From assembly GCA_000717735.1 (NCBI GenBank), contig JOBE01000045.1:1-63960 (forward strand): a stretch of 63,960 nucleotides of DNA, given 5' to 3'. Made by a program: the position numbers and the translations under genes. How positions within the stretch are numbered: position 1 is the stretch's first letter; each line of letters starts with the position of its first letter. The notes under the pieces were generated by a model. It searched no databases, was not told the DNA's origin, and was given only the letters and a program-made list of their open reading frames with translations. Source of the stretch: Streptomyces griseoluteus (GTDB lineage Bacteria; Actinomycetota; Actinomycetes; Streptomycetales; Streptomycetaceae). Shown here piece by piece: positions 1-7,910 of the stretch.

Positions 1-46
1 CACACCTCTCTATTCGTCGGCAGCGTCAGATGTGTATAAGAGACAG
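1..46 (+). other. Illumina Nextera adapter (artefact, not genomic)
   Basis: Bases 14-46 match the Nextera Read 1 transposase adapter, ending in the 19-bp Tn5 mosaic end AGATGTGTATAAGAGACAG at 28-46. Bases 6-13 (CTCTCTAT) match the Nextera i5 index S502/N502, and bases 2-5 (ACAC) match the end of the P5 oligonucleotide. The order P5-index-Read1 is the library construct itself. These bases are contamination at a contig end, and any ORF running through them is false. Confidence 0.97.
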
Positions 47-60
47 GGCCGGGTCCGCCT

Positions 61-118
61 GTCGGGCGGGTCGGTCTGTCGGGCGGGTCGGTCTGTCGGG
101 CGGGTCGGTCTGTCGGGC
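61..118. repeat. 17-bp tandem repeat, 3.4 copies
   Basis: The unit GTCGGGCGGGTCGGTCT occurs at 61-77, 78-94 and 95-111, with a partial copy at 112-118 and a diverged copy at about 47-60. It directly abuts the adapter. It may be genuine low-complexity DNA that stopped the assembly, or slippage in the end fragment. Confidence 0.85.
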
Positions 119-298
119 ATGGGTCTCGGAGGGCGCGGTACGCCCTCCACCCGGCAGAACACCGGAATGGCCTCCTTCATTTCCGTCAGCGGGCTGCTTT
201 GCCAATTCATTGCCGCCGCGGGAGCGGGGTGCGGGGCGTAGCGGCCTCAGCCGCGCCCGGGCCGTGAGCGGCGGGCCACGACCCTTTACGCTCATGAC

Positions 299-1129
299 AT
301 GGCCCCGCGCACCACCCGCCCCGTCGGCACACCGACCCGCGGGACCACCAACCCCAACCGTCTGCGCCGCATGGATCGCTGGATCGCCGCCGTCCACGGC
401 CCCGCCCTGCGCCGCTCCCCCGAGCCGCCGGTCGCCGTGGACCTCGGTTACGGGGCCGCCCCCTGGACCGCCGTCGAACTCCTCGCCCGGCTGCGCACCG
501 CCGACCCCCGCACCCGCCTCTACGGCATCGAGATCGAACCCGCCCGCGTCGAGGCCGCGAAGCCGTACGAGCACGAGGGCCTCTCCTTCCTGCACGGCGG
601 CTTCGAGGTGCCGGTGCCCGGCCAGGTCTCCCTGATCCGGGCGGCGAACGTGCTGCGCCAGTACGACGAGGAGCAGGTCGCGGCGGTCTGGCAGCGGCTG
701 TGCGGGCGGCTCGCGCCCGGGGACCCCGCCGGGGCCGGGCCCGGGAGGTACGGGGGAGGGCTGCTCGTGGAGGGCACCTGCGACGAGATCGGGCGCCGGC
801 ACGTGTGGGTGGCGCTCGACCGTGGCGGACCGCGCACGGTGACCTTCGCGACCCGGCTGGGCTCGCTCGACCGCCCTTCGGACCTGGCGGAGCGGCTGCC
901 GAAGGCGCTGATCCACCGCAATGTGCCGGGCGAGCCGGTGCACGCGTTCCTGCGGGACTTCGACCGGGCATGGGCCGCGGCCGCCCCGTACGCCTCGCTC
1001 GGCGCCCGACAGCGGTGGATCCGCGCCGTCCGTGATCTGGCGGCGGACTGGCCGCTGACGGACGGGCCCCGGCGCTGGCGCCAGGGCGAGGTGACGGTCC
1101 GGTGGGAGGCGCTGGCGCCTCGGGGTTGA
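299..1129 (+). CDS. class I SAM-dependent methyltransferase
   Basis: This 276-residue protein is probably a Rossmann-fold methyltransferase of unknown substrate. A glycine-rich motif I (VAVDLGYGAA, about residues 45-54) is followed by an acidic strand-2 end (GIEIEP, 76-81), as expected for S-adenosylmethionine binding. The N-terminal 25 residues are basic and Thr/Pro-rich and look disordered. The C-terminal half has no recognisable catalytic signature. It stands alone, with a 260-bp gap before the next gene on the same strand. The ATG at 299 is used; a second ATG at 294 is out of frame. The fold is fairly sure, the role is not. Confidence 0.75.
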   Translation: MAPRTTRPVGTPTRGTTNPNRLRRMDRWIAAVHGPALRRSPEPPVAVDLGYGAAPWTAVELLARLRTADPRTRLYGIEIEPARVEAAKPYEHEGLSFLHGGFEVPVPGQVSLIRAANVLRQYDEEQVAAVWQRLCGRLAPGDPAGAGPGRYGGGLLVEGTCDEIGRRHVWVALDRGGPRTVTFATRLGSLDRPSDLAERLPKALIHRNVPGEPVHAFLRDFDRAWAAAAPYASLGARQRWIRAVRDLAADWPLTDGPRRWRQGEVTVRWEALAPRG

Positions 1130-1389
1130 GGAGACCCAAAACCCCTGGCGACCCAGGGTCTCGGAGTCCGGACCCCCGTCTTTCCCCAACTCCCGCTGAA
1201 TTTCCCGTACGCCGGGAACGTCACACGCGTCTCACGCGTCCCCCGTGGGGGAGACGGGTCCGACAAGCCCCGGTTTCCCCTGTCGTTTTCCGGTTTCGCA
1301 TGGCACTATCGCCAAGGTCACCACAAGTTACTGACGGTAAATCAGATACGCCACCGGTCATATCGGATTGGTCATTCGAGGGGGAGCTC

Positions 1390-2439
1390 GTGAACCGACG
1401 CCGCCACGCCACCGCAGCGATCACCATGATCTGCGCCCTGACCGTGCTGGCCTCTCCCGCGCTGACCCTCCAGGCCGCCGCCGCGCCGTACCCGCCGCTT
1501 CCTCCGAAGAAGACCCTGGAGCAGGTGCGCGAGGAGATAGACACGCTGTACCGGCAGGCCGCCGTCGCCACCGACGCGTACAACCTCGCGGAGGAGCAGA
1601 CCAAGGAGCAGTCCGCCGAGCTCGTCCAGGTCGCCCGGATGATCGTGGCCGGCCGCGAGAAGATCGAGGACCTCAAGGCCAAGGCCGGCGCCGCCGCCCG
1701 CGCCCAGTACCGCAACGGCGGACTCCCCGAAGGCGCGCAGCTCGTCCTCACCGACGACCCGCAGCTCTTCCTCGACGCCGCCGGACGGCTCAGGGACGGC
1801 GCGAAGGCCACCACCGATCTCCTCGGCGAAATGACCCGCACCCAGGCCCAGTTGGACGTCTACGCGAAGGACGCGGGCGCCAACTGGACCAAGCTCGAAG
1901 CCCACCGCATCAAGCAGGCCCAGGCGAAGAAGCAGATCAACGACAAGATCGCCGCAGCGAAGAAGCTGGAGTCGGAGCTCGCCGCGGAGGAACGGGAGCG
2001 GCTGCGGCGCCTGGAGGAACAGGAACGGCAGCGGGCCCAGACGACCTGGCTCGGCACCGGCGTCCTCGCCGGCCTGAACGCCGACGCGACGCCGGAGGCC
2101 AAGAAGGCGATCGCGTTCGCGACGGCCCAGATCGGCAAGCCGTACGTGTGGGGCGCGGAGGGGCCGGGCTCGTTCGACTGCTCGGGGCTGACCCAGAGCG
2201 CCTGGGGCGCGGCGGGCCGGCCGATCCCGCGCACCTCGCAGGAGCAGTGGCGACTGCTGCCGCGCGTGGACGTGAAGGACATGCGGCCCGGCGACCTGAT
2301 CGTCTACTTCAAGGACGCGAGCCACATCGGGATGTACATCGGGAACGGCTCGATGGTGCACGCGCCCCGCCCCGGGCGGGACGTGACGATCGCGGGAGCG
2401 GGCTCGATGGAGATACTCGGGGTCGTGCGGCCGATGTGA
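1390..2439 (+). CDS. secreted NlpC/P60 (C40) peptidoglycan hydrolase
   Basis: A GTG start at 1390 is preceded by the strong ribosome site AGGGGGAG and gives 349 residues. Residues 1-32 form a signal peptide ending in an Ala-rich cleavage region. Residues about 42-215 are Glu/Lys/Gln-rich helix and predicted coiled coil, typical of RipA/CwlO-type hydrolases that are held inactive until released. The NlpC/P60 domain spans about 235-349, with Cys264 in DCSGLTQ, His312 in SHIGMY and His324 as the likely third polar residue. The family cleaves the D-Glu-mDAP type bond of stem peptides outside the membrane. No partner is linked by operon; the next gene starts 365 bp away. Confidence 0.9.
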   Translation: MNRRRHATAAITMICALTVLASPALTLQAAAAPYPPLPPKKTLEQVREEIDTLYRQAAVATDAYNLAEEQTKEQSAELVQVARMIVAGREKIEDLKAKAGAAARAQYRNGGLPEGAQLVLTDDPQLFLDAAGRLRDGAKATTDLLGEMTRTQAQLDVYAKDAGANWTKLEAHRIKQAQAKKQINDKIAAAKKLESELAAEERERLRRLEEQERQRAQTTWLGTGVLAGLNADATPEAKKAIAFATAQIGKPYVWGAEGPGSFDCSGLTQSAWGAAGRPIPRTSQEQWRLLPRVDVKDMRPGDLIVYFKDASHIGMYIGNGSMVHAPRPGRDVTIAGAGSMEILGVVRPM

Positions 2440-2804
2440 GGGGACGGGGCGGACGGTGCACGGGGTCCGGGTCGGTAACGCCCTTGTGAGGGCACGGTCA
2501 CGCACCTGCCGCTCGCCCATGTGCCCACGACGGACGGGACGTCCACCCCGACGTGACGCAGTCCACCGCACGGCCCGAGCGGGAGGCGGCCCGGGGCGTG
2601 ACGTTTCTCATTGCCTCCGGGACCTCCCGTACAGCACACCCGGGCAAGTACCTCCCTTTCCGCGGCATATGCCAATCCCGCCACGGCCGCTCCCCCGCCG
2701 AGCGCCATTCCGCTGCGCACCGCCCTACCGCTATGGTCCGGGACGGGCGGGACGCCACCCGGCGCCCTGCGCACCTTCGGGGGGAGGGAAGGAAACCCGG
2801 ACCG
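2440..2804. other. 365-bp intergenic region, no gene seen
   Basis: Between the NlpC/P60 gene and the response-regulator/phosphatase gene no ORF with a convincing start or recognisable product is visible on either strand. Only short imperfect hairpins occur. The region is expected to hold the promoter of the downstream gene, but I cannot point to a -35/-10 pair. Confidence 0.5.
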
Positions 2805-4100
2805 ATGCCCGTATCCGTACCGCGTCAGAGAATCGTCTCTGCTGCTGCGGGACCCGGCGACGCCACCGCTATGGACGCCACCGCTATGACAGGCACAGTC
2901 ACAGGCACCGACCGCACCGATCTCACCCTCCTGGTCGTCGAGGACGACCCGGCGGGTGTCCTCGCCGTACCCGAACTGCTCGACGCGGCGGACGCCGCGG
3001 GCACCCGGGTCCGCATCCGCACCGCCCGCAACCTCACCGAGGCCGAGCGGCTCCTCACCGACGACGTCCACTGCGTCCTCGTCGACCTCTCCCTGCCCGG
3101 CCCCAGGGCGGGCGACGACCCGCTCGCCCCGCTGCGGCACATCCTGCGCCTCGCCCCGCGCCACGCCGTCCTCGCGCTCGCGGCCTCCGCCGACGCGGAG
3201 CTGGCCGCCGAGGCGGTACGCGTCGGGGCCCAGGACCACCTCTTCCGCGAGGAGCTCGACGGGCGGCTGCTCAGCCGGGCCATCCGGTACGCGGTCGAAC
3301 GCAAGCGCGCCGACGCCGTCCAGGTGAAGCTCGCCGAGTCCCGCCTGCGCGCCCAGGAGAACGCCCGCCTGGAACGCGGACTGCTCCCCACCCCGCTCCT
3401 GGAGGGCTCCGACCTGCGGTTCGCGGCCCACTACCGGCCCGGACGCTCGCGCGCGCTGCTCGGCGGTGACTTCTACGACGTCGTGCGTACGCCGGACGGA
3501 ACCGTCCACGCCATGATCGGTGACGTCTGCGGTCACGGCCCCGACGAGGCCGCGCTCGGCGTCGAGCTGCGGATCGCGTGGCGGGCCCTGACCTTCGCGG
3601 GCCTGTGCGGTGACGAGCTGCTCTCGACGATGCAGCAGGTCCTGGAGCACGAGCGGGAGAGCGAGGAGATCTTCGCGACCCTCTGCACCGTCGACATCGC
3701 GCCCGACGGGCGCCGGGCGGGCCTCTGCCTGGCCGGCCACCCCTCGCCGCTGATCGCCCGCCAGGGCCGGGCGGCCCGGCTGCTCCCGTACGAGGACGGC
3801 GGACCGGCCCTCGGGCTGCTGCCGCGCGCCCGCTGGCCGCGCCGGCAGGTCGAGCTCGGCGGCGCGTGGAGCCTCCTCATGTACACGGACGGGCTGATCG
3901 AGGGACGCTCGGCCGGACCCGACTCGCCGCGGCTGGGTCAGGACGGGATGGTCGACATGATCAACCGGCAGCTGACCGAGGGCCTGCGGGGCGAGGAGCT
4001 CCTGGAGGCGGCGGTCACCGAGGTCCGGTCGCTGAACGGCGGCGAGCTGACGGACGACGTGGCGGTCCTGGCCCTGGAACGGGACAGGACCCGGGGGTAG
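2805..4100 (+). CDS. response regulator fused to PP2C (SpoIIE-type) phosphatase
   Basis: The protein joins an N-terminal receiver domain to a C-terminal PP2C/SpoIIE serine phosphatase, the layout of RsbU/RssB-like proteins that control sigma factors through anti-anti-sigma partners. With the ATG at 2805 it has 431 residues. The receiver begins at about residue 40 (TLLVVEDD), with the acceptor Asp94 in VLVDLSLPG. The phosphatase has GGDFYD, GDVCGHG, MYTDGLIEG and TDDVAVLAL, which supply the metal-binding aspartates. The start is uncertain: ATGs at 2871 and 2886 lie in a 15-bp duplication just before the receiver domain, and the frame is open upstream to 2553. No sigma or anti-sigma gene is adjacent. 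Confidence 0.88.
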   Translation: MPVSVPRQRIVSAAAGPGDATAMDATAMTGTVTGTDRTDLTLLVVEDDPAGVLAVPELLDAADAAGTRVRIRTARNLTEAERLLTDDVHCVLVDLSLPGPRAGDDPLAPLRHILRLAPRHAVLALAASADAELAAEAVRVGAQDHLFREELDGRLLSRAIRYAVERKRADAVQVKLAESRLRAQENARLERGLLPTPLLEGSDLRFAAHYRPGRSRALLGGDFYDVVRTPDGTVHAMIGDVCGHGPDEAALGVELRIAWRALTFAGLCGDELLSTMQQVLEHERESEEIFATLCTVDIAPDGRRAGLCLAGHPSPLIARQGRAARLLPYEDGGPALGLLPRARWPRRQVELGGAWSLLMYTDGLIEGRSAGPDSPRLGQDGMVDMINRQLTEGLRGEELLEAAVTEVRSLNGGELTDDVAVLALERDRTRG

Positions 4101-4157
4101 CCCCCGGGCCCTGTCGCCGGTCCTCCGCCGTGTGCGGTCACCGGCCGCCGTGTACCG

Positions 4158-4514
4158 TCACCGGCCGCCGTTGTAGGGGCCGTACGGTCCGTCGCTGCTG
4201 GAGCCGCCGCCCCGGCGCCCGCCACGGCCTCCGCCGGATACCTGCGCGAGCGCGGGCCGCACGTCCACCATGAAGACGATGGCGGCGATCACGCCGGCGA
4301 TCTGCAGGAACAGCATCGGCAGCAGCAGGTTCACGACGAGGTTGATGCCCAGGATGATCAGCCAGAACTTCTTCGTCTGCTTCTCGGCGGCACGGTACGC
4401 GTCCTCGCGCGCCATGGCGGCGAAGACGAGCGCGGCGACGGCGAAGCCGGTGAAGACGAGGAACATCACCAGAGAGAGAAGGGAGTCGAATCCCATGCGC
4501 AACATGCTGAGCAC
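4158..4514 (-). CDS. DUF2516 family membrane protein
   Basis: This 118-residue membrane protein has a hydrophobic segment near residues 10-33, an amphipathic charged link (AREDAYRAAEKQTKKFW), and a second hydrophobic stretch near 48-82. Its tail is Gly/Ser/Arg-rich and ends GPYGPYNGGR. Length and layout fit the DUF2516 family found across Streptomyces. The family has no assigned function. It lies downstream of, and in the same direction as, the HbhA-like and XRE genes, so the three may form one transcript. Confidence 0.8.
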   Translation of the reverse strand: MLSMLRMGFDSLLSLVMFLVFTGFAVAALVFAAMAREDAYRAAEKQTKKFWLIILGINLVVNLLLPMLFLQIAGVIAAIVFMVDVRPALAQVSGGGRGGRRGGGSSSDGPYGPYNGGR

Positions 4515-4594
4515 CGCCTAGGAAAGAGGGGAAGAGCGCCTCGCGGTCAAGGTACCCGGTGCAACGCACCTCGTACCCGCAATGGTGCCCCGGC

Positions 4595-5161
4595 CTACTC
4601 CTTCTCGGCGGTGACGGCCGTCTTCTTGGCGGGGGCCTTGCGGGCCGCCGGCTTCTTGGCGGGCGCCTTCTCTGACGCGCCGGACGCCTCCGGCTGCTCC
4701 GCCTTCGCCTCCTCCGCCTTCGTCTCCTCCGGCTCGACGACGACGGCGATCTCGACGATCTCCTCGGCGACCTCGCCCCGCCAGGCCTTGACGGCCTCCT
4801 CGCCGTGGGCGGCGACCTCCTCGTACTTCTCGCGCGCCTTGACCGCGTACTCGGCGGCGACGCCGACACCACGCAGCGCGAGGTCCTGGGCCGTCTCGCC
4901 GAGCTTCTTGAGGTCCGTGTCGAGACCGCCGACGACATCGGCGAACTTCGACTGCACGGTGGCCTGGGCCTCCTTGGCCTGCGAGGCCACCTTCTCCTGT
5001 ACGGCCTTGGGGTCGGTCTTCCGTACGGCCTCGATCCGGGCGGGCGCCTCGGCGGCGAGCTGCTCGATCAGGCCGGGGACCTTCCTGGCCTGCTGCACGG
5101 CGAGGTCGGCGGTGCCGGCGGCGAAGTAGAGAGGGGTACGCAGTTCGTCGATGATGGCCAT
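4595..5161 (-). CDS. HbhA-like helical protein (heparin-binding hemagglutinin type)
   Basis: The 188-residue product starts with the conserved opening ELRTPLYFAAGTADLAV, then runs as a long charged helix to about residue 130. An acidic stretch follows, and the tail is Lys/Ala/Pro-rich (APAKKPAARKAPAKK). This is the mycobacterial HbhA layout: coiled coil plus a lysine-rich tail binding sulfated glycans or lipids. No signal peptide is visible, as in HbhA. In a soil actinomycete an adhesin role is unproven. It follows the XRE regulator gene by 35 bp on the same strand, so shared transcription is likely. Confidence 0.8.
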   Translation of the reverse strand: MAIIDELRTPLYFAAGTADLAVQQARKVPGLIEQLAAEAPARIEAVRKTDPKAVQEKVASQAKEAQATVQSKFADVVGGLDTDLKKLGETAQDLALRGVGVAAEYAVKAREKYEEVAAHGEEAVKAWRGEVAEEIVEIAVVVEPEETKAEEAKAEQPEASGASEKAPAKKPAARKAPAKKTAVTAEKE

Positions 5162-5196
5162 GCTGGTGGTCCTCCCGGATGTGACGTACGAGCGAG

Positions 5197-5667
5197 CTAC
5201 TTCAGGGGCGCTTCGGCATCGGGCGCGGAGGCGGTCGAGACGGTGCTCCCGGCCGCGGTCTCCGCGGCGCTCTCGGGCGCGGTCGCGGGCGCGGTCGCGG
5301 CCGCGCTCTCCGCGGCGTTCTCCGCCGCGTTCTCCTTGCGGAAGGAGTCGTAGATCTGGAGCAGCACCTGTTTCTGCCGCTCGTTGATCGAGGGATCGGC
5401 CAGGATGACGGCCCGCGTCTCCAGCTCGTCCCGCTCCTTCTCGTCGAGGATTCCGGCCCGTACGTAGAGCGTCTCGGCGGAGATCCGCAGCGCCTTGGCG
5501 ACCTGCTGCAACACCTCGGCGCTCGGCTTGCGCAGCCCGCGCTCGATCTGGCTCAGGTACGGGTTCGACACGCCGGCGGCCTCGGCGAGCTGCCGCAGGG
5601 ACAGCTGCGCGGTCCTCCGCTGTTCGCGGAGGTACTCACCGAGATTGCCGACGTTGAGCGATGCCAT
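5197..5667 (-). CDS. XRE-family transcriptional regulator
   Basis: Residues about 10-66 form a Cro/C1-type helix-turn-helix (LRQLAEAAGVSNPYLSQIERG, with the recognition helix at SNPYLSQIE). A further helical region follows to about residue 112, then a long Ala/Glu/Thr-rich low-complexity tail to residue 156. The start lies 30 bp from a perfect 20-bp palindrome at 5697-5716, which is the best candidate for its operator and suggests autoregulation. The HbhA-like gene is immediately downstream, so it is a probable target. The small-molecule ligand, if any, cannot be read from the sequence. Confidence 0.88.
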   Translation of the reverse strand: MASLNVGNLGEYLREQRRTAQLSLRQLAEAAGVSNPYLSQIERGLRKPSAEVLQQVAKALRISAETLYVRAGILDEKERDELETRAVILADPSINERQKQVLLQIYDSFRKENAAENAAESAAATAPATAPESAAETAAGSTVSTASAPDAEAPLK

Positions 5668-5696
5668 GCTCCGACCATGCCACCCTCTGCTAACTA

Positions 5697-5716
5697 TTGC
5701 AAGCAGCTGCTTGCAA
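5697..5716. promoter_or_regulatory. perfect 20-bp palindrome, candidate XRE operator
   Basis: TTGCAAGCAGCTGCTTGCAA is identical to its reverse complement over all 20 bases. It sits just upstream of the XRE gene, and on the minus strand it is followed by TAGTTA, a possible -10 element. A dimeric regulator bound here would cover the promoter. The outer TTGCAA hexamers resemble half sites of other Streptomyces regulators, but the 8-bp spacing does not fit the Nur box. Confidence 0.75.
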
Positions 5717-5783
5717 AAGTCGGCATCGCGGCAAGCTGACGGCTGCCGCGCGGGGTCCGGCCGAGGGCACCTGTCTGCCCGTC

Positions 5784-5972
5784 ATGCTCACCGCACTGGA
5801 GCACCTGGCCCGGATCGGACGGGCGGCCCGGCCTGCCGCGCACCTCCTGCGCGACGTACCCGCCCGCGACCAGCGGCTGCGGAGCGACGGCGCCTGGCGA
5901 GGCTTCGTCCAGGACGAGAAGGTCCGCACCGCCGTCAGCCAGCTGCTCAACGCCTCCGGTCCGTCCGCGTGA
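5784..5972 (+). CDS. small hypothetical protein (62 aa), doubtful
   Basis: An ATG at 5784 opens 62 codons rich in Arg, Ala and Leu (begins MLTALEHLARIGRAAR). It is divergent from the XRE gene, on the other side of the palindrome. No domain, signal peptide or membrane segment is visible and the ribosome site is weak. It may be a real small gene under the same operator or only an open frame in GC-rich DNA. Confidence 0.35.
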   Translation: MLTALEHLARIGRAARPAAHLLRDVPARDQRLRSDGAWRGFVQDEKVRTAVSQLLNASGPSA

Positions 5973-6049
5973 GGGGCCGTTCCCCGTTCGCGGGCGACCG
6001 GTCAGGATCGAAGAAGCGTAATCCGGCGGCCGACCGTAGCGTCGATCGC

Positions 6050-6466
6050 ATGAACATCAACCTCTCGCAGTGCTTCATCGCCGTCGACGACCACGAGAAG
6101 GCGCTCGCCTTCTACCGCGACGCCCTCGGTCTGGAAGTGCGCAAGGACGTCGGTTTCGAAGGGATGCGCTGGGTGACCGTCGGGTCGCCCGCGCAGCCGG
6201 ACGTCGACATCGTCCTCGAACCGCCGCTCGCCGACCCCAGCGCCTCCGCCGCCGACCGGCAGGCCATGGCCGAGCTGCTCGCCAAGGGCCTGCTGCGCGC
6301 CGTGATCTTCTCCACCGAGGACGTCGACGCCACCTTCGAGCACATCCGGGCGGCGGGCGGCGACGTCCTCCAGGAGCCGGTCGACCAGCCCTACGGCGTC
6401 CGCGACTGCGCGTTCCGCGACCCGGCCGGCAACGTGGTCCGCTTCAGCAAGCCCCGTACCGCGTAG
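6050..6466 (+). CDS. VOC family (glyoxalase/bleomycin resistance fold) protein
   Basis: The 138-residue protein has the paired beta-alpha-beta-beta-beta modules of the vicinal-oxygen-chelate fold. The first carries the usual helix DHEKALAFYRDALGLEVRKD, and the second carries DVDATFEHIRAAGGDV and the terminal strand DPAGNVVRF. Such proteins are metal-dependent lyases, dioxygenases or drug-binding proteins; the substrate cannot be told. The ATG at 6050 places the first strand immediately after the start, as is normal. It appears to stand alone. Confidence 0.88.
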   Translation: MNINLSQCFIAVDDHEKALAFYRDALGLEVRKDVGFEGMRWVTVGSPAQPDVDIVLEPPLADPSASAADRQAMAELLAKGLLRAVIFSTEDVDATFEHIRAAGGDVLQEPVDQPYGVRDCAFRDPAGNVVRFSKPRTA

Positions 6467-6547
6467 GCCTGCCCGTACCGCGTGACCTGCCCCCGGCTCC
6501 GCCGCCCGCGTGCCAGCATGGGTGCGTGCCCAACAGGGAGGCTGAGC

Positions 6548-7300
6548 ATGCCGGTTGAACGCGTCTGGCTGGACGTACCGTACGCCGAGAAGGACGCGGC
6601 GAAACGCGGCGGGGCCCGTTGGGATCCCGCCGCCAAACGGTGGTACGCGCCCCGGCCCGGGATGGCCGAACTGGCCCGGTGGGCCGCCGCCGTGGACGTT
6701 CCCGAGCTGCTGCCCGGCGAGGACCGGACGCTCGGCGACGGCCTCTTCGTCGATCTCGTGCCGCGGACCTGCTGGTTCACCCACGTCCGGTCCTGCGTGG
6801 CGCAGACGGACTGGGAGCGGCTGCGCCGGATGGTCACGCGCCGGGCCGGACAGCGCTGCGAGGCCTGCGGGGCGGGCGAGGACCGGGAGACCCGGCGGTG
6901 GCTGGAGGTCCACGAGCGGTGGACCTTCGACGCGGCCGCCCGCGTCCAGATCCTCAAGCGGCTCATCTGCCTCTGCACCGACTGCCACACCGTCACCCAC
7001 TTCGGCCTCGCCCAGGTGCGCGGCGTCGAGGAGCAGGCCTTCGCCCACCTGGTGAAGGTCACCGGGATGCGCGAGCCACAGGCCCGCGAGCACGTCCGCG
7101 CCGCCTTCGCCGTCTGGGAGGACCGCTCCCGGTACACCTGGGAGCTCGACCTCGGGATCCTCACCGGGGCGGGCATCGCCCTCGCCCCGCCGCCCGCGGC
7201 CGGCGAACGGGCCCGCGCCGCCGCCTCCGTGCCCCGCCAGTCGCCTCCCCCGTCCGTCACGTCCGCCTCTCCCGCCCGTAAGGCCGGTGAACGGGCATGA
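6548..7300 (+). CDS. DUF5710 domain protein with HNH-like zinc region
   Basis: With GGGAGG seven bases upstream, ATG 6548 gives 250 residues. Residues 5-45 are the DUF5710 module (WLDVPYAEKDAAKRGGARWD, then KRWYAP), seen in DNA-primase and topoisomerase-like proteins as a possible nucleic-acid-binding unit. Two CxxC pairs follow (RCEACG and LCTDCH), flanking a VHERW-type His. That spacing resembles an HNH endonuclease or zinc-ribbon core. The tail is Pro/Ala/Ser-rich. Nuclease activity is an inference. The stop overlaps the next start as ATGA, so the two genes are translationally coupled. Confidence 0.7.
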   Translation: MPVERVWLDVPYAEKDAAKRGGARWDPAAKRWYAPRPGMAELARWAAAVDVPELLPGEDRTLGDGLFVDLVPRTCWFTHVRSCVAQTDWERLRRMVTRRAGQRCEACGAGEDRETRRWLEVHERWTFDAAARVQILKRLICLCTDCHTVTHFGLAQVRGVEEQAFAHLVKVTGMREPQAREHVRAAFAVWEDRSRYTWELDLGILTGAGIALAPPPAAGERARAAASVPRQSPPPSVTSASPARKAGERA

Positions 7301-7899
7301 CGGGCCACCTTCCCCACCCCCGTCGGCGCCGCGCGGAGGTTCTCGAAGAGCCGGGCGGTCCCGACGAGCCGGGCGGTCCCGCGGAGTTCCGCCGCTTCTC
7401 CGGCCCCGCGACCGGGGACGAGCGGCGGATGCTCGCCGGGTTCCTCGCGGACCAGCGCGCGACCCTGGTCCTGAAGTGCGCGGGCCTGGAAGGGGCGGCG
7501 GATCTGGCCCTGCGGTCCGTCGAACCGTCCACCCTGTCGCTGCTCGGCCTCGTCCGGCACCTCACCGACGTCGAACGCCGCTGGTTCCGGCAGGTCCTCG
7601 CCGGACAGGACGACGCCGGCCCGCTCTGGTCCTCCGCGGCGGACCCCGACGGGGACTTCGACGGCGCCACGTCCGACCCGGCGGCGGCCGCCGCGGCCTG
7701 GGAGGCCTGGCGGGCGGCGGTGGACTTCGCCGAACGCTTCACGGCCGAGGCCCCGGACCTCGACGTCTCGGGCCACGACGCCTGGCGCGGCACGGTGTCC
7801 CTGCGCTGGGTCCTGGTCCACATGATCGAGGAGTACGCCCGCCACAACGGCCACGCGGACCTCCTGCGGGAGCGGATCGACGGCACGAGGGGCCTCTGA
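7297..7899 (+). CDS. DinB family protein (DUF664)
   Basis: The 200-residue product is a four-helix DinB/YfiT-type protein. After a disordered, Gly/Pro/Glu-rich start of about 40 residues come LLGLVRHLTDVERRW and HMIEEYARHNGHADLLRE, which carry the histidines that make the metal site of this fold. In actinobacteria several relatives are mycothiol-dependent S-transferases, so that is a reasonable guess for the role. The start overlaps the DUF5710 gene stop by four bases. Confidence 0.88.
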   Translation: MTGHLPHPRRRRAEVLEEPGGPDEPGGPAEFRRFSGPATGDERRMLAGFLADQRATLVLKCAGLEGAADLALRSVEPSTLSLLGLVRHLTDVERRWFRQVLAGQDDAGPLWSSAADPDGDFDGATSDPAAAAAAWEAWRAAVDFAERFTAEAPDLDVSGHDAWRGTVSLRWVLVHMIEEYARHNGHADLLRERIDGTRGL

Positions 7900-7910
7900 C
7901 CGGTCGGCCG

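Noticed and set aside
10..1266. Several long ORFs on both strands at the left edge
   Set aside because: They run through the adapter or lie antisense to the methyltransferase. Their Arg/Pro/Gly-rich composition is that of shadow frames in GC-rich DNA.
1130..1389. c-di-AMP (ydaO-type) riboswitch before the NlpC/P60 gene
   Set aside because: Such riboswitches precede many Streptomyces cell-wall hydrolases, but I could not find their conserved core in this 260-bp leader.
5697..5716. Nur box at the palindrome
   Set aside because: The TTGCAA hexamers are right, but the Nur box needs 5 bp between them and here there are 8. An XRE operator is more likely.
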